DNA from: Aulostomus chinensis
Taxonomy: Eukaryota > Chordata > Actinopteri > Syngnathiformes > Aulostomidae
Length of the DNA: 64,000 nt
Reading direction: 5' to 3'
Assembly: GCA_037954235.1 (NCBI GenBank)
Contig: JBBMOA010000008.1
Location: 365,001-429,000, forward strand
A program made the position numbers and the translations under genes. How positions within the stretch are numbered: the first letter of the stretch is position 1; each line of letters starts with the position of its first letter. The notes below the pieces were generated by a model that had not been told where the DNA came from, searched no databases, and saw only the letters and a list, made by a program, of their open reading frames with translations. Positions 22,275 to 33,711 of the stretch are shown in pieces.

Positions 22275-24388
22275 TGGATGCTGTGTGTAGCTGGCTGTAG
22301 CTGATGTGGGGGGGGGGGGCAGGACATCACACCCCCAGTCCAGAATAGCAGGTAGGTCAGGACCAGGTCACCAGAGCACCCAGAAACCCCCAGGACACGG
22401 GGAGCCCTAGGCCACCCCTCCCCCAGGAAACAGCCACAGGTCCAACCCATGCCAGGACCCGTAGGAAAGCATAGGAGCAGCAACCCCCACCCGGAAGCAA
22501 CCCACCGAGAGACGGGGCAGAGATGACCCCGGTCCCGCCGGGCACCCCCCCCCCCCCACAGCATGAGCAGAGCCCAGGGCCTCTCTGGCCCGAGACCCGA
22601 CCAGAGCCCCCCAAGAGGTCCACCAGCGGCGAGGCCGACACCCACCCACACCCCACACCCAGGCGGGGCAACCACAGCCCACCACAACGACCAGGCCCAC
22701 CGCCCCCGTACAGAGCTACCCCCCCCCAACCCTCAATCCCCATCCCCTCCACCCATCCCCTGTTCTCCCCCTCCCCCCAGAGCAGGCGAGCTTCAGGCTA
22801 TAGGGCACCAGCCAGCCAGCCAGCCAGCCAGCCAGGACCCCCCACTCCCCCGAGAGGCCCAGCCTGCCTGCCGGTGTGAGCCGAAGGCACGCACGCCCAG
22901 GACTGCCACCCTTGGACAAAACAATCATACCCTCATGTTCCTCCATACAGGGGTTGAGTACTCCATAGATGCTGATACGGTCCAGGGCACCTCAGACTTA
23001 GTGAAACCGCCAGCGAGCGATCCACCGCACAACAGCAGGGCCCGCGACCAACCCCAGCCCAACCACCATGCCGGGAGGAGGACCACCCCCCCCCCCCCAA
23101 AAGCACTGGCCAGACCCCCGGGCCCGCAATGGTGCAGTTAGCAAAGGAGGCAGCACTGGACCCACTCCCTGCCCCAGCTGCCCCCCCATCCCAACATGGG
23201 TGCAGGGTGCGTGTTGTGCATGGGAATGTAGACGTGATGATGTGGATGACTAGAATGTAGTTAAAATTGGCGGAGGCACCCAGGGCATGGGAGCCCTGCC
23301 GGTTGCAGACGGCAGAGTCTCCCAGTACATCCTCATGCACTCCCCCAAGCCCTAAATGTCTACGATGTGATTAAAATTGGGGGGTCCAGCCCCTCAAGGC
23401 CTAGTGACACATAAGATGTGATGTGATGGGACAGAGAGGCGATGAGAGGGGCTGAGGAATGGGCCAGACCTGCAGGGGGTCAGCTTCCAGACTGGCCCCG
23501 CTGACCACCCTGTCACCACTGCAACCAGCCGACAGGGAGTCTAGCCTACATGGTCCAGGGGTCAGATTGGAGCACCAAGGGGCACTGTCCGGAGATCCGG
23601 GCAGAGGGTCTACCACCGCGCAGTGCGAGGGCAGGGAGGGCCCAGACCCCCGGTGCATGGCGGAACCCCCAGCCAGCAGCCCATGGTCAGGGCCCCAAGT
23701 TCAATCAGCATCAAGGAGGTCAGCCCCCATCCCTCAGACGTCCCCCAGCATCCTCCCATTGTCCGGGAGTGGCGGCAGTCCAGGACATCGAGGACGGGCC
23801 GAGGTTAGCAAACCCCTCCCAAATGAGGGTGCGACCCCCCGGGGGAGCGGCAGGGTCCCAGGCCAGCAAGTCCCAGGTACCAAGCAATCCACCTCTACCT
23901 CCCTCTCCACCCCCTTACCTCCCTCCCTCCCCCCCGACCCCCCTCCCCGTCAACCTCCCTCCCTCTCCAACCCCCACCTAACCTTCCTTCCCCACCCTCC
24001 TCCCAGCGTCCGGGGGCAAACATGCCCCAGCCACCACGGCAGGCCGGGCAAGCGCAGCCCCACCACCGCAGGACCCCGCCGGGGGACCGGCGCGGATCCC
24101 CGGCACCAGGGCCCAGGGCCTCGACCCCCCCATACCGGGTGGAGGCCCTGACCCAGCTCAAGGACCCCAACCCCCAATCCCACAGGGTGCCGCCATGATA
24201 GGGGAAGCTGCCCCCACGCCCCCCACGCCCCCCACACCGTCCCTCAACAGGCGAGACCCAAAGCAGCCCCAGAAGGCAGTAATCCCGGGCACACCAGCCC
24301 AGCGAGCCACCGGACACCCAAGGTAGCCAGCGTCCATAGCCACCCGCCCCGGGGCCAGAGCCACGAAGCCCAGTCCCCCCCATCAAAA
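22275..24388 (-). other. Presumed G-rich 3' UTR of the L1-type LINE
   Basis: Starting directly after the L1-type ORF2 stop (TAG at 24389-24391, minus strand), about 2.1 kb is extremely C-rich on the plus strand and so G-rich in the element's sense. It has many runs of four or more G. The strand asymmetry starts abruptly at the stop codon. Several long open frames on both strands (for example 23459-24151 and 22262-22729) come from low stop-codon frequency in this composition. Guanine-rich 3' UTRs are known in L1 elements of other vertebrates. The exact 3' end, perhaps at the TG microsatellite or near 22000, was not fixed. Confidence 0.55.
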
Positions 24389-24828
24389 CTATGTGATGGA
24401 TTTAATTATCGGGGACAGGATTTGTTCGAACTCTGACGATCGACTTTCCTCCCAAGCAGACATTCTCTCCATGGAAATGTGGTCTAATAAAAGGTTTCTA
24501 TATTGAGTCATGCTTAGGTTGTTCTTGGATTTCCAATTCATCAGGATGGCCTTCTTTGCGATGCTTAGAGCAGTGAGGAGCATGCAGGATTTGTTTACTT
24601 CCATATTAACATTAGTGAGGTCACCTAGCAGACAAAGTGAGGGGGAGGTGGGGATGGGGTACCCTGACCACCATGATAGGTCTTTTCAAACCCCCTGCCA
24701 AAAATTGTTAACAGGTGTACAAAGCCATATAGCATGCAGATAGCAGTCTGGTGAGCCAGTCGCACAATATGGACAAATGTTTGTTTGTGTGAGGCCCATC
24801 TGGAACATCCTTTGTCCTGTGTAGTGTG
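24389..24828 (-). pseudogene. L1-type LINE ORF2, C-terminal part
   Basis: Minus-strand reading continues the ORF2 that breaks off at 28446. It holds a zinc-knuckle-like stretch (CPYCATGSPDCYLHAIWLC), then VNNFW and finally the basic tail AKKAILMNWKSKNNL, ending at a TAG at 24389. This C-terminal cysteine/histidine region is typical of L1-type ORF2 proteins, where it follows reverse transcriptase and assists RNA binding. An in-frame stop follows FWQGV. The segment is separated from the rest of the gene by the nested L2 insertion at 24849-28425. Reading across with one copy of the 20-bp duplication restores a continuous frame. The element is dead from several other lesions. Confidence 0.82.
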
Positions 24829-24848
24829 TTCTGTGGAGAACCTTGTAA
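24829..24848. repeat. Left target site duplication of the L2 insertion
   Basis: Twenty bases, TTCTGTGGAGAACCTTGTAA, repeated exactly at 28426-28445. It is part of the L1-type coding sequence (residues YKVLHR on the minus strand). Confidence 0.95.
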
Positions 24849-25054
24849 CACCCGGATGTTAGAGTGAACGCTGGCGCGATTAGCTGCCGCTGTTGTTGTT
24901 TCTTAATGTTTGTTATGATTTTCTACACTGTTTGTAGCAGATCGCATAATCTGGGCGAACGCGGTACTGTTGGTCTCTACACTGGGCCCACTGTCAATTC
25001 GATCGGTTTGTTAATACCGTGTTTAGGATGTCCACGTGTCACCTGTAGCGTGCG

Positions 25055-28000
25055 GTGCTACACTCACCTGGTCTCTGCTACTGTGGTTCGGTGAACGTTG
25101 TCTACATCTGCCCGTGCATCATGTGGATCTACAATCTGGCTATGAGCTTTGTGTTCTGGTGGACTGTCCTGTCCATCGTGATATCCCCAGCTTCAACCCT
25201 GATCCAATACATCAGCGTGGAGCTCCTCCAACTCCGACACCACCGAATTGCTCCTCCACCTGTACTGCATCACTTCCCGGACATCTTTCGCCATTCTCAC
25301 CGGAGGTACATCCACCGCGGAGCCAGACGGAGCTATCGCGTTGATGACTCCAGCGCCATAAACTCCATCTGGTCCTCCACCCATCCTCCCAGATTCACCC
25401 GTAGGAAGGTGGACCACAGCGCGTTAGCCAGCCTAGCCAGGTCGGCTAACGTCGCCTTCTCCAACCAGCTCTGCGACGTCAAACTGGGATTATTCAACAT
25501 CCGTTCCCTCACTGGCAAGGGACAACTATTGCAAGACCTCCTCCTCGACCGCAAGTATGACTTTCTTTGTCTGACGGAGACGTGGCAACATCCTGATGAC
25601 TTCTCTCAGCTGAACGAGTCTACTCCTCATGGGTTTGTTTACACCTGTCAACCCCGTCTCACCGGCAGAGGTGGAGGTGTCGCGATAATTCACCGCGAGA
25701 CTTGGAAAGTCTCGTCTGTTTCAGTGCCTGTCTCTCAGTCATTCGAGTCTGTGGCACTACAGCTGAATGGACCCACTCCCACTGTGCTTGTGAACATCTA
25801 CCGCCCACCTAAACCAAATAAGGTCTTCATTGATGAGTTCACTACATTCCTCACCCAAATCTGTTCACTCTCACCCAACATAATTCTGTGAGGTGATTTC
25901 AATATTCACATGGACAACACAGATCACCCTCTCACTAAAGATTTCACTTCTTGCCTGGACAGTTTTGGACTTCAACAATACATTGATTTCCCCACCCATA
26001 GTAAAGGCCATATTTTAGATCTAGTCTGCTGCTCTGGTGTTGCCTTAGGCTCTAGCATGTCTGACCACATGCTTATCTCATTCACCCTGAGCCTGACACT
26101 TTCCAAAACCAAACAGTCACGTATCATATCCTTCCGTCACATTAAAAACATTAATATAGCAGACTTCAAATCAGGCATTGACAGTTTCTCCATCATCACC
26201 CCCCCATCCACCCCGGATCAACTGGTTTCTCTTTACAATGATGGTCTACAGACTCTGCTCAACACACTCGCCCCCCTCAAGACCCGGACCGTTTCCTTTC
26301 CCCACTCTGCCCCCTGGTTCTCTCCTCATCTACGTCAACTGAAAGCCAAAGGACGTCAGCTGGAGCGCCTTTCTATAAAAACTGGACTCACTATCCACAA
26401 ACAGATGTTCCATGACCACATTCTTCAGTATAAAAACGCACTCTCCTCCGCCAAATCCCAATATTTCACACAACAAGTCACTGCTGGTGCGGGGAACACC
26501 AGGGCCTTGTTTTCACTGGTCAACAATTCACTCCGCCCCCCTGACTCCTTCCCCCCTCACTTCTACTCCACCGACCACTGCAACTCCTTGATGTCTTTCT
26601 TCAATACAAAAATAGCCAACATCCACCAGCAACTGACCCCTCCCACGTCCAGCTGTCCACCTCCATTTGTCCCCCACCCCCCAGCCCCCTTCCTCTCCTG
26701 CTTCCAACTCCCCTCTGCTGCTGATTTATCCAGACTTATCCGGAAATCCAAGCCATCCACCTGCCAACTTGACCCCTTGCCATCCTCCCTGGTTATAGCC
26801 TCCCTCCCGTCTCTGCTGCCCCTGATAACTGCCATCATCCATTCCTCCCTCACCTCTGGTTCTGTCCCATCATCTCTTAAATCTGCTGCTGTTACTCCAA
26901 CACTGAAGAAACCTGGTTTAGACCCCAACACCTTCAATAACCTTCGTCCCATCTCCAACCTGCCATTTCTCTCTAAAATCCTGGAAAAAGTAGTAGTGTC
27001 ACAGATCCAGGCCTACCTCTCCAACAATAACCTCTACGAACAGTTCCAATCCGGTTTTCGCCCTCATCATAGCACAGAAACAGCCCTCCTTAAAATCACC
27101 AATGACCTTCTGTTGGCAGCTGACTCCGGACTATTATCCATTCTCATCCTTCTCGATCTGAGCGCGGCTTTTGACACCATATCTCACCCCATCCTCCTCG
27201 ACCGACTTGCCTCCATTGGACTATCAGACATACCCCTGGACTGGTTCCGCTCATATCTCTCTGGCCGTACTCAATTCATTCAGTTAAAATCTTTCACATC
27301 CGATCCCTCCCCCCTCTCCTCTGGTGTTCCCCAGGGTTCTGTCCTTGGCCCTATCCTTTTCATCATATACCTCCTCCCACTTGGACTGATATTCCGTCAG
27401 CATAACATCTACTTTCACTGTTACGTGGACGACACCCAGCTCTACGTTTCCTCCAAACCCTCCTCCACCCTCCCACCCTCCTCCCTCTGTGCCTGTTTAC
27501 AGGAAATCAAATCCTGGTTCACCTCAAACTTCCTCAAACTTAACAGTGATAAAACAGAAGTAGTCCTCATTTCCTCCAAATCCACACTCAACAAGCATCC
27601 CAGTTTCACCCTCACCATTGACAACACCTCCGTTTCCCCTTCCCCTCAGGTTAAGAGTCTGGGTGTCGTCCTCGACTCCACCTTATCATTCCATACCCAC
27701 ATCAACAACACCATCCGGTCTGCCTACTTCCACCTCAGGAATATCAACCGTCTCCACCCATCTCTCACTCCCAACAGCGCTGCAATCCTGGTCCACTCTC
27801 TCGTCACCTCCCGTCTGGATTATTGTAACTCACTTCTTTTTGGTCTCCCACACAAACTCCTCCATAAGCTTCAATTGGTCCAGAACGCAGCTGCCCGAAT
27901 CATCACCAGAACGCCTGTCATCAGTCACATCACCCCCGTTCTACATCAACTCCACTGGCTTCCCATAAAACACCGCATTGACTACAAGATCCTCCTCCAT

Positions 28001-28264
28001 ACATTCAAAACCATCCATAACCTCGCGCCTTCATACCTGTCAGACCTTCTCCACACCAACATTCCCACCCGGTCTCTCAGGTCTTCCTCCTCCATCAGCC
28101 TCAATGTCCCCTCCTTCCGTCTAACCTCCATGGGGGCTAGAGCCTTCAGTTGCTCTGCCTCTCGCCTCTTGAACTCCCTCCCTCCTGACATCAGAAACAT
28201 TGACTCCATTGACACCTTCAAAAATCATCTCAAAACTCACCTTTTTAGACAGGCATATGGCTGA
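25055..28264 (+). pseudogene. L2-type LINE endonuclease-reverse transcriptase, one internal stop
   Basis: One reading frame of about 1,069 codons, broken only by TGA at 25889-25891, just before the GDFNIHMD motif. The N-terminal part is an APE-type endonuclease that nicks target DNA. Its motifs are LFNIRSL, the glutamate in LTETW, RGGGVAII, GDFNIH and SDHMLIS. The reverse transcriptase follows: FRPISNLPF-like entry motifs (NLRPISNLPF), SGFRPHHSTE, the catalytic aspartate in LDLSAAFDT, GVPQGSVLGP, and CYVDDTQLY as the active-site box. Family members usually have alanine where valine stands in YVDD. The C-terminal part (HQLHWLPIKHRIDYK) is the usual L2/CR1 tail. ATG 25055 opens the frame, but the true start could be later, near 25124. 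A single stop makes this the least decayed gene of the window. Confidence 0.92.
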
Positions 28265-28345
28265 ATGCCCTCTCTTGATCTCTCCTAGGGACTTCTGTTG
28301 TTGTTCTTTTAAATCGTGCATGTTTTATTTTATTTATTTATCTAT

Positions 28346-28425
28346 TTTAAACTGTTGTATGGTGACCTTGAGTGCCTTGAAAGGCGCCTTATAAATAAAA
28401 TGTATTATTATTATTATTATTATTA
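28346..28425 (+). repeat. L2 3' end with (ATT)n tail
   Basis: GCCTTGAAAGGCGCCTTATA followed by AATAAAATG and nine or so ATT repeats. In L2-type LINEs this hairpin-like 3' end is recognised by the element's reverse transcriptase. Confidence 0.8.
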
Positions 28426-28445
28426 TTCTGTGGAGAACCTTGTAA
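28426..28445. repeat. Right target site duplication of the L2 insertion
   Basis: An exact copy of 24829-24848, directly after the (ATT)n tail. Confidence 0.95.
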
Positions 28446-31320
28446 TTTATTAATTGTAGGTTACCACTGCGAATCATTCTAAATGAGTTGGAGCAGATTT
28501 GTATCCAAAAGTTAGGGTGTGGGTTGATCGACAGATCTTTCTCCCATTTGGATGAAGGAATAGAGATTATAAATTCTGTTGTTGAAACTATTGAGTTAAT
28601 TTTAGACAGTAGTTTAGGGGGTGAAAGCTGTAAAAAATCTGTTATTCTGGGTGGAAGCTCTAAGTCTAACTGGGTAGGGTCAAACCGTGCCTGTATTGTA
28701 GATTTGAGCTGAAGATATTCCAGAAATTTGTTTTTGTTAATCCCATAATTTGCTGTAATTTGGTTAAATTCTATGAATTCTTTGTCTTGGAAGATATGCT
28801 CTAGATTTTTAATCCCTTTATCGGCCCATGCAGCAAAATGTATTGTTTTTTTATTTTGCAGGACGTCAGGATTGTTCCAGACAGGTGTGAGCCTGCAAGG
28901 GGTGTTCGAGAGCCCATTGCTCTTGAGAAGTTCCCACCAGGCTATGAGGGTGTTGCTGATGCTAAGACACTTAAAGCAGCTGTGATGCTTGATAACAGGG
29001 CTGATAAAAGGGAGATCAGAGATTTGGATTTCTTTGCAGAATGTTTGTTCAATATCACGCCATGCTTGGTCTAATGAGTTTGGCTTTAACCATTTTAGTA
29101 TGTATTGCAATCTATTGGCCAAGTAGTAATTATAAAATATTTGGAAGTTCCAAGCCACCGTGGTCTTTACTCATTTGTAAAGTCTTTAAGCTTATGCGTG
29201 GTGGCTTAGCTTTCCAGAGAAATTTGGAGATGTTAGAGTCGAGTGTTTTGAACCAAGTCCGGGGAGGCTGGGTCGGAACCATCGAGAAAACAAAGTTGAT
29301 TTTTGGCAAGATCATCATTTTCACTGTTGCTATTCTTCCCATCAGTGATATGGGTAGTGTGCGCCACCGGGTGAGGTCGTCCTCTATTTCTTTAATTAAG
29401 GCGGTATGATTTAGCCATGTCAAGTCAGACAGTTTGGCAGAGATGTTGATGCCCAGGTATTTAATGTTTCCTGGCCTTAGTGGTGCGGCGAGCGAACTCT
29501 GGAAACCCGAGTTGATGGGAAGAACAGTTGACTTGCTCCAGGTAATAGAGTAGTCAGAGATGGTTGAGAATTTGTCAATGAGTGCTATCGTTTCAGGGAG
29601 AGATGATTGTGCATTCCGTAGGAAACGTAATACATCATCAGCATAAAGGCTTATCTTATGGATCACATTCGTAGCATCAATTCCCTTGATGTTGTTGTTT
29701 TGCCGGACTGCAGCTGCGAGTGGCTCTATGAATGTAGCAAACAGGGAAGGGGAAAGTGGACAACCCTGTCTGGTTCCTCTTTGGAGAGAGAAGCTTGGAG
29801 AAGTTTGAGCTTTTGTTCTGACACAAGCACTGGGAGTGCGGTAAAATGTTTTGATCCAGTTCACAAAGTTATCTCCAAACCCAAACTTTTGTAATGAGTT
29901 GAGGAGAAAATTCCAATTTACCCTGTCGAATGCTTTTTCTGCATCTAGGGAGACAATTATGGCACCCTTGCTCTGATTGTTACAGTCGTCTATCAGGTTG
30001 ATAAGTCTACGTGTGTTGTTGTTAGAGTGCCATCCTTTAATAAACCCGGTCTGGTCAGGATGTATTATGTGAGGTGTTTCTTTTTCAAGCCTTCTAGCTA
30101 GCGCCTTGCTGATGACTTTAATACCTGCATTTATAAGTGATATCGGACGATAGCTTGATGGAAGTGCTGGGTCTTTGTCCGGTTTAAGGAGAAGGCTAAT
30201 AATCGCACGGTTCATGTCGGGTGGCAGGGTCGAGGTTTCCTGTATTTCAGTGAACATTTTGTAGAATATTGGTGCAAGCTCAGGCCAGAACTCTTTGTAG
30301 AATTCTGCAGGAATGCCGTCCGGTCCCGGGGCTTTCTTGTTTGGCAAATGTTTAAGGGCTTCTTGAAGGTCCTCCATAGAAATAGGTGACTCCAGAGCCA
30401 TTATTTGGTCTTGATTTAATTTTGGCAAGTCAACTGTGCTCAGAAAGGTTTCAGTGCAAAATTTGGATGGGTTAATCTCAGGTGAGTAAAGTTTTTTTAT
30501 AGAATTCCCCAAAAATGTAATTGATTTCTTCTGGGTCACAGGTTGTTTCCCCATTGGAGTCCTTAATGGAGGATATTGTTGCTCTTTCTTTGTTCTGTTT
30601 TAGTTGGTTCTCTAAAAATCTGCTGGAGACATCAGGCTGAGACATCAGGCTGGTCATTTAGCTCACAGAATATTGTCCATTCCTCCTTGAAGAATTTAAT
30701 AAAATTGGGGTCCTTGAGCAATGATGTATTAAATCTCCATTGTTTAGAAAGCGGTGTTCTAGTTTTTTCTGTGAGTGTCAGAGTGACTGGTGCGTGGTCG
30801 CTAATGGCAATGGGGTGAATCTTGGTGTCAAAGACATCCTTCACAATTGAGTTGCTAATTAAAAAGTGGTCCAAACGAGAGGAGGAGTGGTGCACTGGTG
30901 AGTAGTAGGTGTATTCCTTTGGCGTGGGGTGGCGTGGGCACCAAGCATCGCAAAGACCGCAATCACTCATATACTGCTTAATTATATCGGATGATTGGCA
31001 GTTGCGTTGACGAGCTGCTCTACTGATTCTGTCCACTTGTGGGTTGAATACCAGGTTGAAGTCCCCTCCCACTATGAGTGCTGTGTCTGAGTGGGCTGAA
31101 AGTGCAGTGAAGAAGCTGTGGAAGAAGGAGGGGTCATCAACATCTGGACCATATATACTGGCAATACATACCTCTGTGTTGTGTGTGGATATGGTGACTA
31201 TTACAAACCTACCTTCTGGGTCTACGATGGTGTTTTTACAAGTGAACCTGACGTTTTTGTGAATCAGAATGGCTACGCCTCTTTGTTTGGTGTTAGAACT
31301 CGCTGTGAATGTGTGTGTGT
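28446..31320 (-). pseudogene. L1-type LINE ORF2 (endonuclease and reverse transcriptase), 5'-truncated
   Basis: Read on the minus strand, the gene begins within the APE endonuclease (SSNTKQRGVAILIHKNVRF), then GGDFNLVFNP and AISDHAPVTL. After an internal deletion and stop near 30560-30632 it resumes with reverse transcriptase. That part carries KAPGPDGIPAEFYK, SYRPISLINAGIKVI, DAEKAFDRVNW, RGTRQGCPLSPSLF and the active-site box YADDVLRFL. A frameshift near 29140 leads into the C-terminal part (FLANRLQYI-type: YLANRLQYILKW), which runs to the L2 insertion at 28445. This is the L1/Tx1-like group of fish LINEs, which copies its RNA at a nick made by its own endonuclease. ORF1 and the endonuclease start are absent, so the copy is 5'-truncated near 31320, next to poly(C)/CA sequence. 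Confidence 0.9.
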
Positions 31321-31342
31321 GGGGGGGGGACTGTATTTTCAC

Positions 31343-31759
31343 TGTTAGTTCGTACCACAAAATTTCCCAAAACACAAAATAAAATTCTCAAAGACAGCGA
31401 TCTCAGTTAAAGTTTTACTTGCAGCAAGGAGTCCAGGCAAAGTTCAACATCTGCAATGAACAGTCTAAGTGTCTTCCCATCATATATATGCAAAGTTCCT
31501 CCTCTCATGAGCGTCCCATCACACATTGTTCTTCCTTCTTTTTTCAAGGACAGGTGCGGGGAGGGGGGGGGGGCGTAGGGACGCTGGCTCCTCACTGTCC
31601 AAGGCCTTTCCCAAACTCTTCTTATCTCAGGAGTGTAAGCACAGCCTGGTACAATAAAGGTCACAGCCCTATCATACTGTTCTACATCAGGCTGAAACTT
31701 CATTATAATAAAACATTAATGTAATAAAACATAAATGTGTCGATACATATTTTCTAACA
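31343..31759 (-). mobile_element. 3' LTR of an endogenous retrovirus remnant
   Basis: A 417-bp LTR on the minus strand that begins TGTTAGAAAATATG and ends CGAACTAACA, so its termini are the inverted pair TGTTAG/CTAACA. A TATATATATG box lies at about 31480-31490. Downstream on the minus strand is the U5-like stretch with CTTGCTGCAAGTAAAACTTT. A polypurine tract adjoins it at 31760-31771. No matching 5' LTR was found in the window. The flanking sequence on the low side is the truncated L1-type element. Confidence 0.8.
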
Positions 31760-31771
31760 TTCCCTCCTGTT
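31760..31771 (-). other. Polypurine tract
   Basis: Minus-strand AACAGGAGGGAA immediately before the LTR start. This is the primer for plus-strand DNA synthesis in retroviruses and supports the LTR boundary. Confidence 0.75.
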
Positions 31772-33215
31772 AAGCATGAATTTTAGCCGTAGCAAATAAG
31801 TCACTTCTTCACACCAATATAATACCCCCAACGTCACATTGAACTTAAAATGCATTGTCAAATTGGAATGTGGAAAGATAGAAAAACAGGAGAGACATTA
31901 GTACTAACAAAACAAACACATGTATAGAGCAGGATAGTGGATGCAGAACTAAATTTCAGAATATTCATGATCAGACATGGGAGGTGCACTGAGGACCGGT
32001 TTGTAATTAGCGGCGGGTAAAATGAAAAACAATTGTGTGGAAACCTGGGTTGAGACCAAATGCGTCAATGCAGAATGCAGGATGTGAATAAACAGAGGAG
32101 CAACAACACTACGAGAACAGGTGTCAGAAATGTAAGGAGCACTTGTTGCCAGGAGCCAGAAGTCAGCCAAACCAGGAAGTCACCTTTTGCCACATGATCC
32201 CCATCAATCGCATCTCACAGAGCAGTCAGATTTGCAATCGCCTGGTGTATCATGCCTCTCTCTGCGTCATTAACTGGAATGAAAGAACAACATGCCACGC
32301 CCACACTAGCACAGACACATCTACTGACGCTGTCAGCTGATCTAACACTGGGCGGTCCTGCAACTCCATTAGTCTCAACGCCCGCATCTCTTCATGCACT
32401 CCAGTCCAGGCCTTGAGTGACAGATTAACAAAAGATCCCAACCTGTAGTCCAATGTTTCTATCCGCAGCATCACCTTACCAACACCAAGCCGTAAGAAAA
32501 GTGATAAAATGACCTTCTGACAGTCAGACCACACTTCATGGTCAGATGGGACGTCAGTTCCCCAGACAGAATCGTGTCTCTGAAAGGAACGTCGAGTCCT
32601 ACTGCTCAGGGCAGTCGAGATGTCAGAGGGCAAAATGAAGGAGTGGTCAGAGGGAACGACAGCCGCACAGAGGCCAGACCAACCAGGCAGCAGGCAGGTT
32701 GTTTCAAACAGTCTGGTTTAAGAAGAGACAGCAGAAGGTAGGACATGAGGAAACAACACACTGTCATTCACGAGAGGACGGGGAATGACATGTTCATTTC
32801 TTGCAGTCAGTGGCATTCTGGTGCAAACATAGCAGTTGGTCAGATTCTTGCTCCTGGCAACGTATGAGGCACACCTGTACCACAGATTGACCTGGAACGA
32901 GTTTTTGTGTTGATCAAAAGTAATCTGAGTCTGAGGGCAAAAATAAAGTTCATGTTCACGTCAGTCCTCTTGTGTCTGTCTTCAGAGTTCCAGTGTCAGT
33001 AAGAGAAACATAACTGTGGCTAAAGCCAGGACGACAAACAGCTTCACTTTGATGGAATTTTATTACTATTATATTTATTGAGCTTGCCTGGTTTCCCTGT
33101 CTTACTGTAAGAATCACACACTAACTGACTGACCTCAACTAGTCTTCCTCGGCTCACCAGAGGTCCCCCTGGGCTTACCGCACAAGAAAACAATAAAGTG
33201 GTATTGTCTTTCCAA
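31772..33215 (-). pseudogene. env-like remnant of the endogenous retrovirus
   Basis: This stretch lies between the integrase tail and the 3' LTR, where env belongs. The best frame (32250-32633, minus) has a basic RTRR motif that could be a furin-type cleavage site. It also has a leucine-rich helical stretch with LMELQDRPVLDQLTA, resembling the heptad region of a retroviral transmembrane subunit. Stops and frameshifts break the rest, including 31949-32170. The surface subunit could not be recognised in 32634-33215. The assignment depends partly on position; the remnant cannot make a working glycoprotein. Confidence 0.5.
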
Positions 33216-33230
33216 CACCCGCAGGCTTTC

Positions 33231-33580
33231 TCAACCAGGCATGCTCGTCTCCTGTTTTTTTTTTTTTAAGCAAACACTACTTTTATTTTCAATAATTTCC
33301 TGATTGATATCTGGGAAGTGCTGAATGTGAACCCAGGAAGGCCTCTCTGCAATCCTCACTGCCGTAGGAGCAGATGTGAGTACCTGGAATGGCCCAAACC
33401 AGCGTTCCTCCCTCCACACACATCTCTTAACAAAAATTCAGTCCCCAGATTTTAGTTGTGATTTTGTTGGCTGGTCCTCTTTTTCTGGAGACACAACAGG
33501 GAGATGGAGACTTTTAATGTTTTCTTTTGTTTGCAGAGTTTTTAGCACGTGTTCAACCAGAGTCACATCTTCAGACTTGT
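33231..33580 (-). pseudogene. Retroviral integrase C-terminal fragment
   Basis: On the minus strand the frame holds a basic and acidic linker (EKEDQPTKSQL), one in-frame stop, then WREERWFGPFQVL and PTAVRIAERPSWVH. This is the small SH3-like C-terminal domain of gammaretrovirus/epsilonretrovirus-type integrases, which contacts DNA. The catalytic core, zinc-binding domain, RNase H and reverse transcriptase are missing: sequence jumps from the protease (33712) to this tail within about 130 bp. Internal deletion of pol is therefore large. A poly(T) run at 33250-33268 lies near its end. Confidence 0.75.
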
Positions 33581-33711
33581 TATCAGACAATTGGGAGAAT
33601 TCAGAAGAGTGAAAGGTCGATTAAAAACACATTCAAATGCAGTTAATCCAGTTGATCTGACATCTGTGTTTAATATTAATCTGACTATGTCTGACTCAAC
33701 CTAGGAGGTTC

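Larger units (their letters stand above)
24849..28425 (+). mobile_element. Near-complete L2-type LINE nested in the L1-type LINE
   Basis: A 3.58-kb non-LTR retrotransposon bounded by a perfect 20-bp target duplication. It has about 206 bp of 5' leader, one long frame (25055-28264) with a single internal stop, and a short 3' region. That region ends in a GCCTTGAAAGGCGCCTTATA stem-like motif and an (ATT)n tail, as in teleost L2 elements. Target-primed insertion is shown by the duplication and tail. The insertion is younger than the L1 it interrupts and is well preserved. Confidence 0.93.

Noticed and set aside
22262..24386. Many long open frames on both strands in the C-rich block
   Set aside because: Extreme GC content removes stop codons. 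The frames are proline/glycine-rich, overlap each other and have no domains.
27442..28321. Minus-strand frames across the L2 C-terminal region
   Set aside because: They are antisense shadows of the plus-strand reverse transcriptase, which has the motifs.
30576..31348. Plus-strand frames over the L1 endonuclease
   Set aside because: They are shadows of the minus-strand endonuclease, which carries the catalytic motifs.
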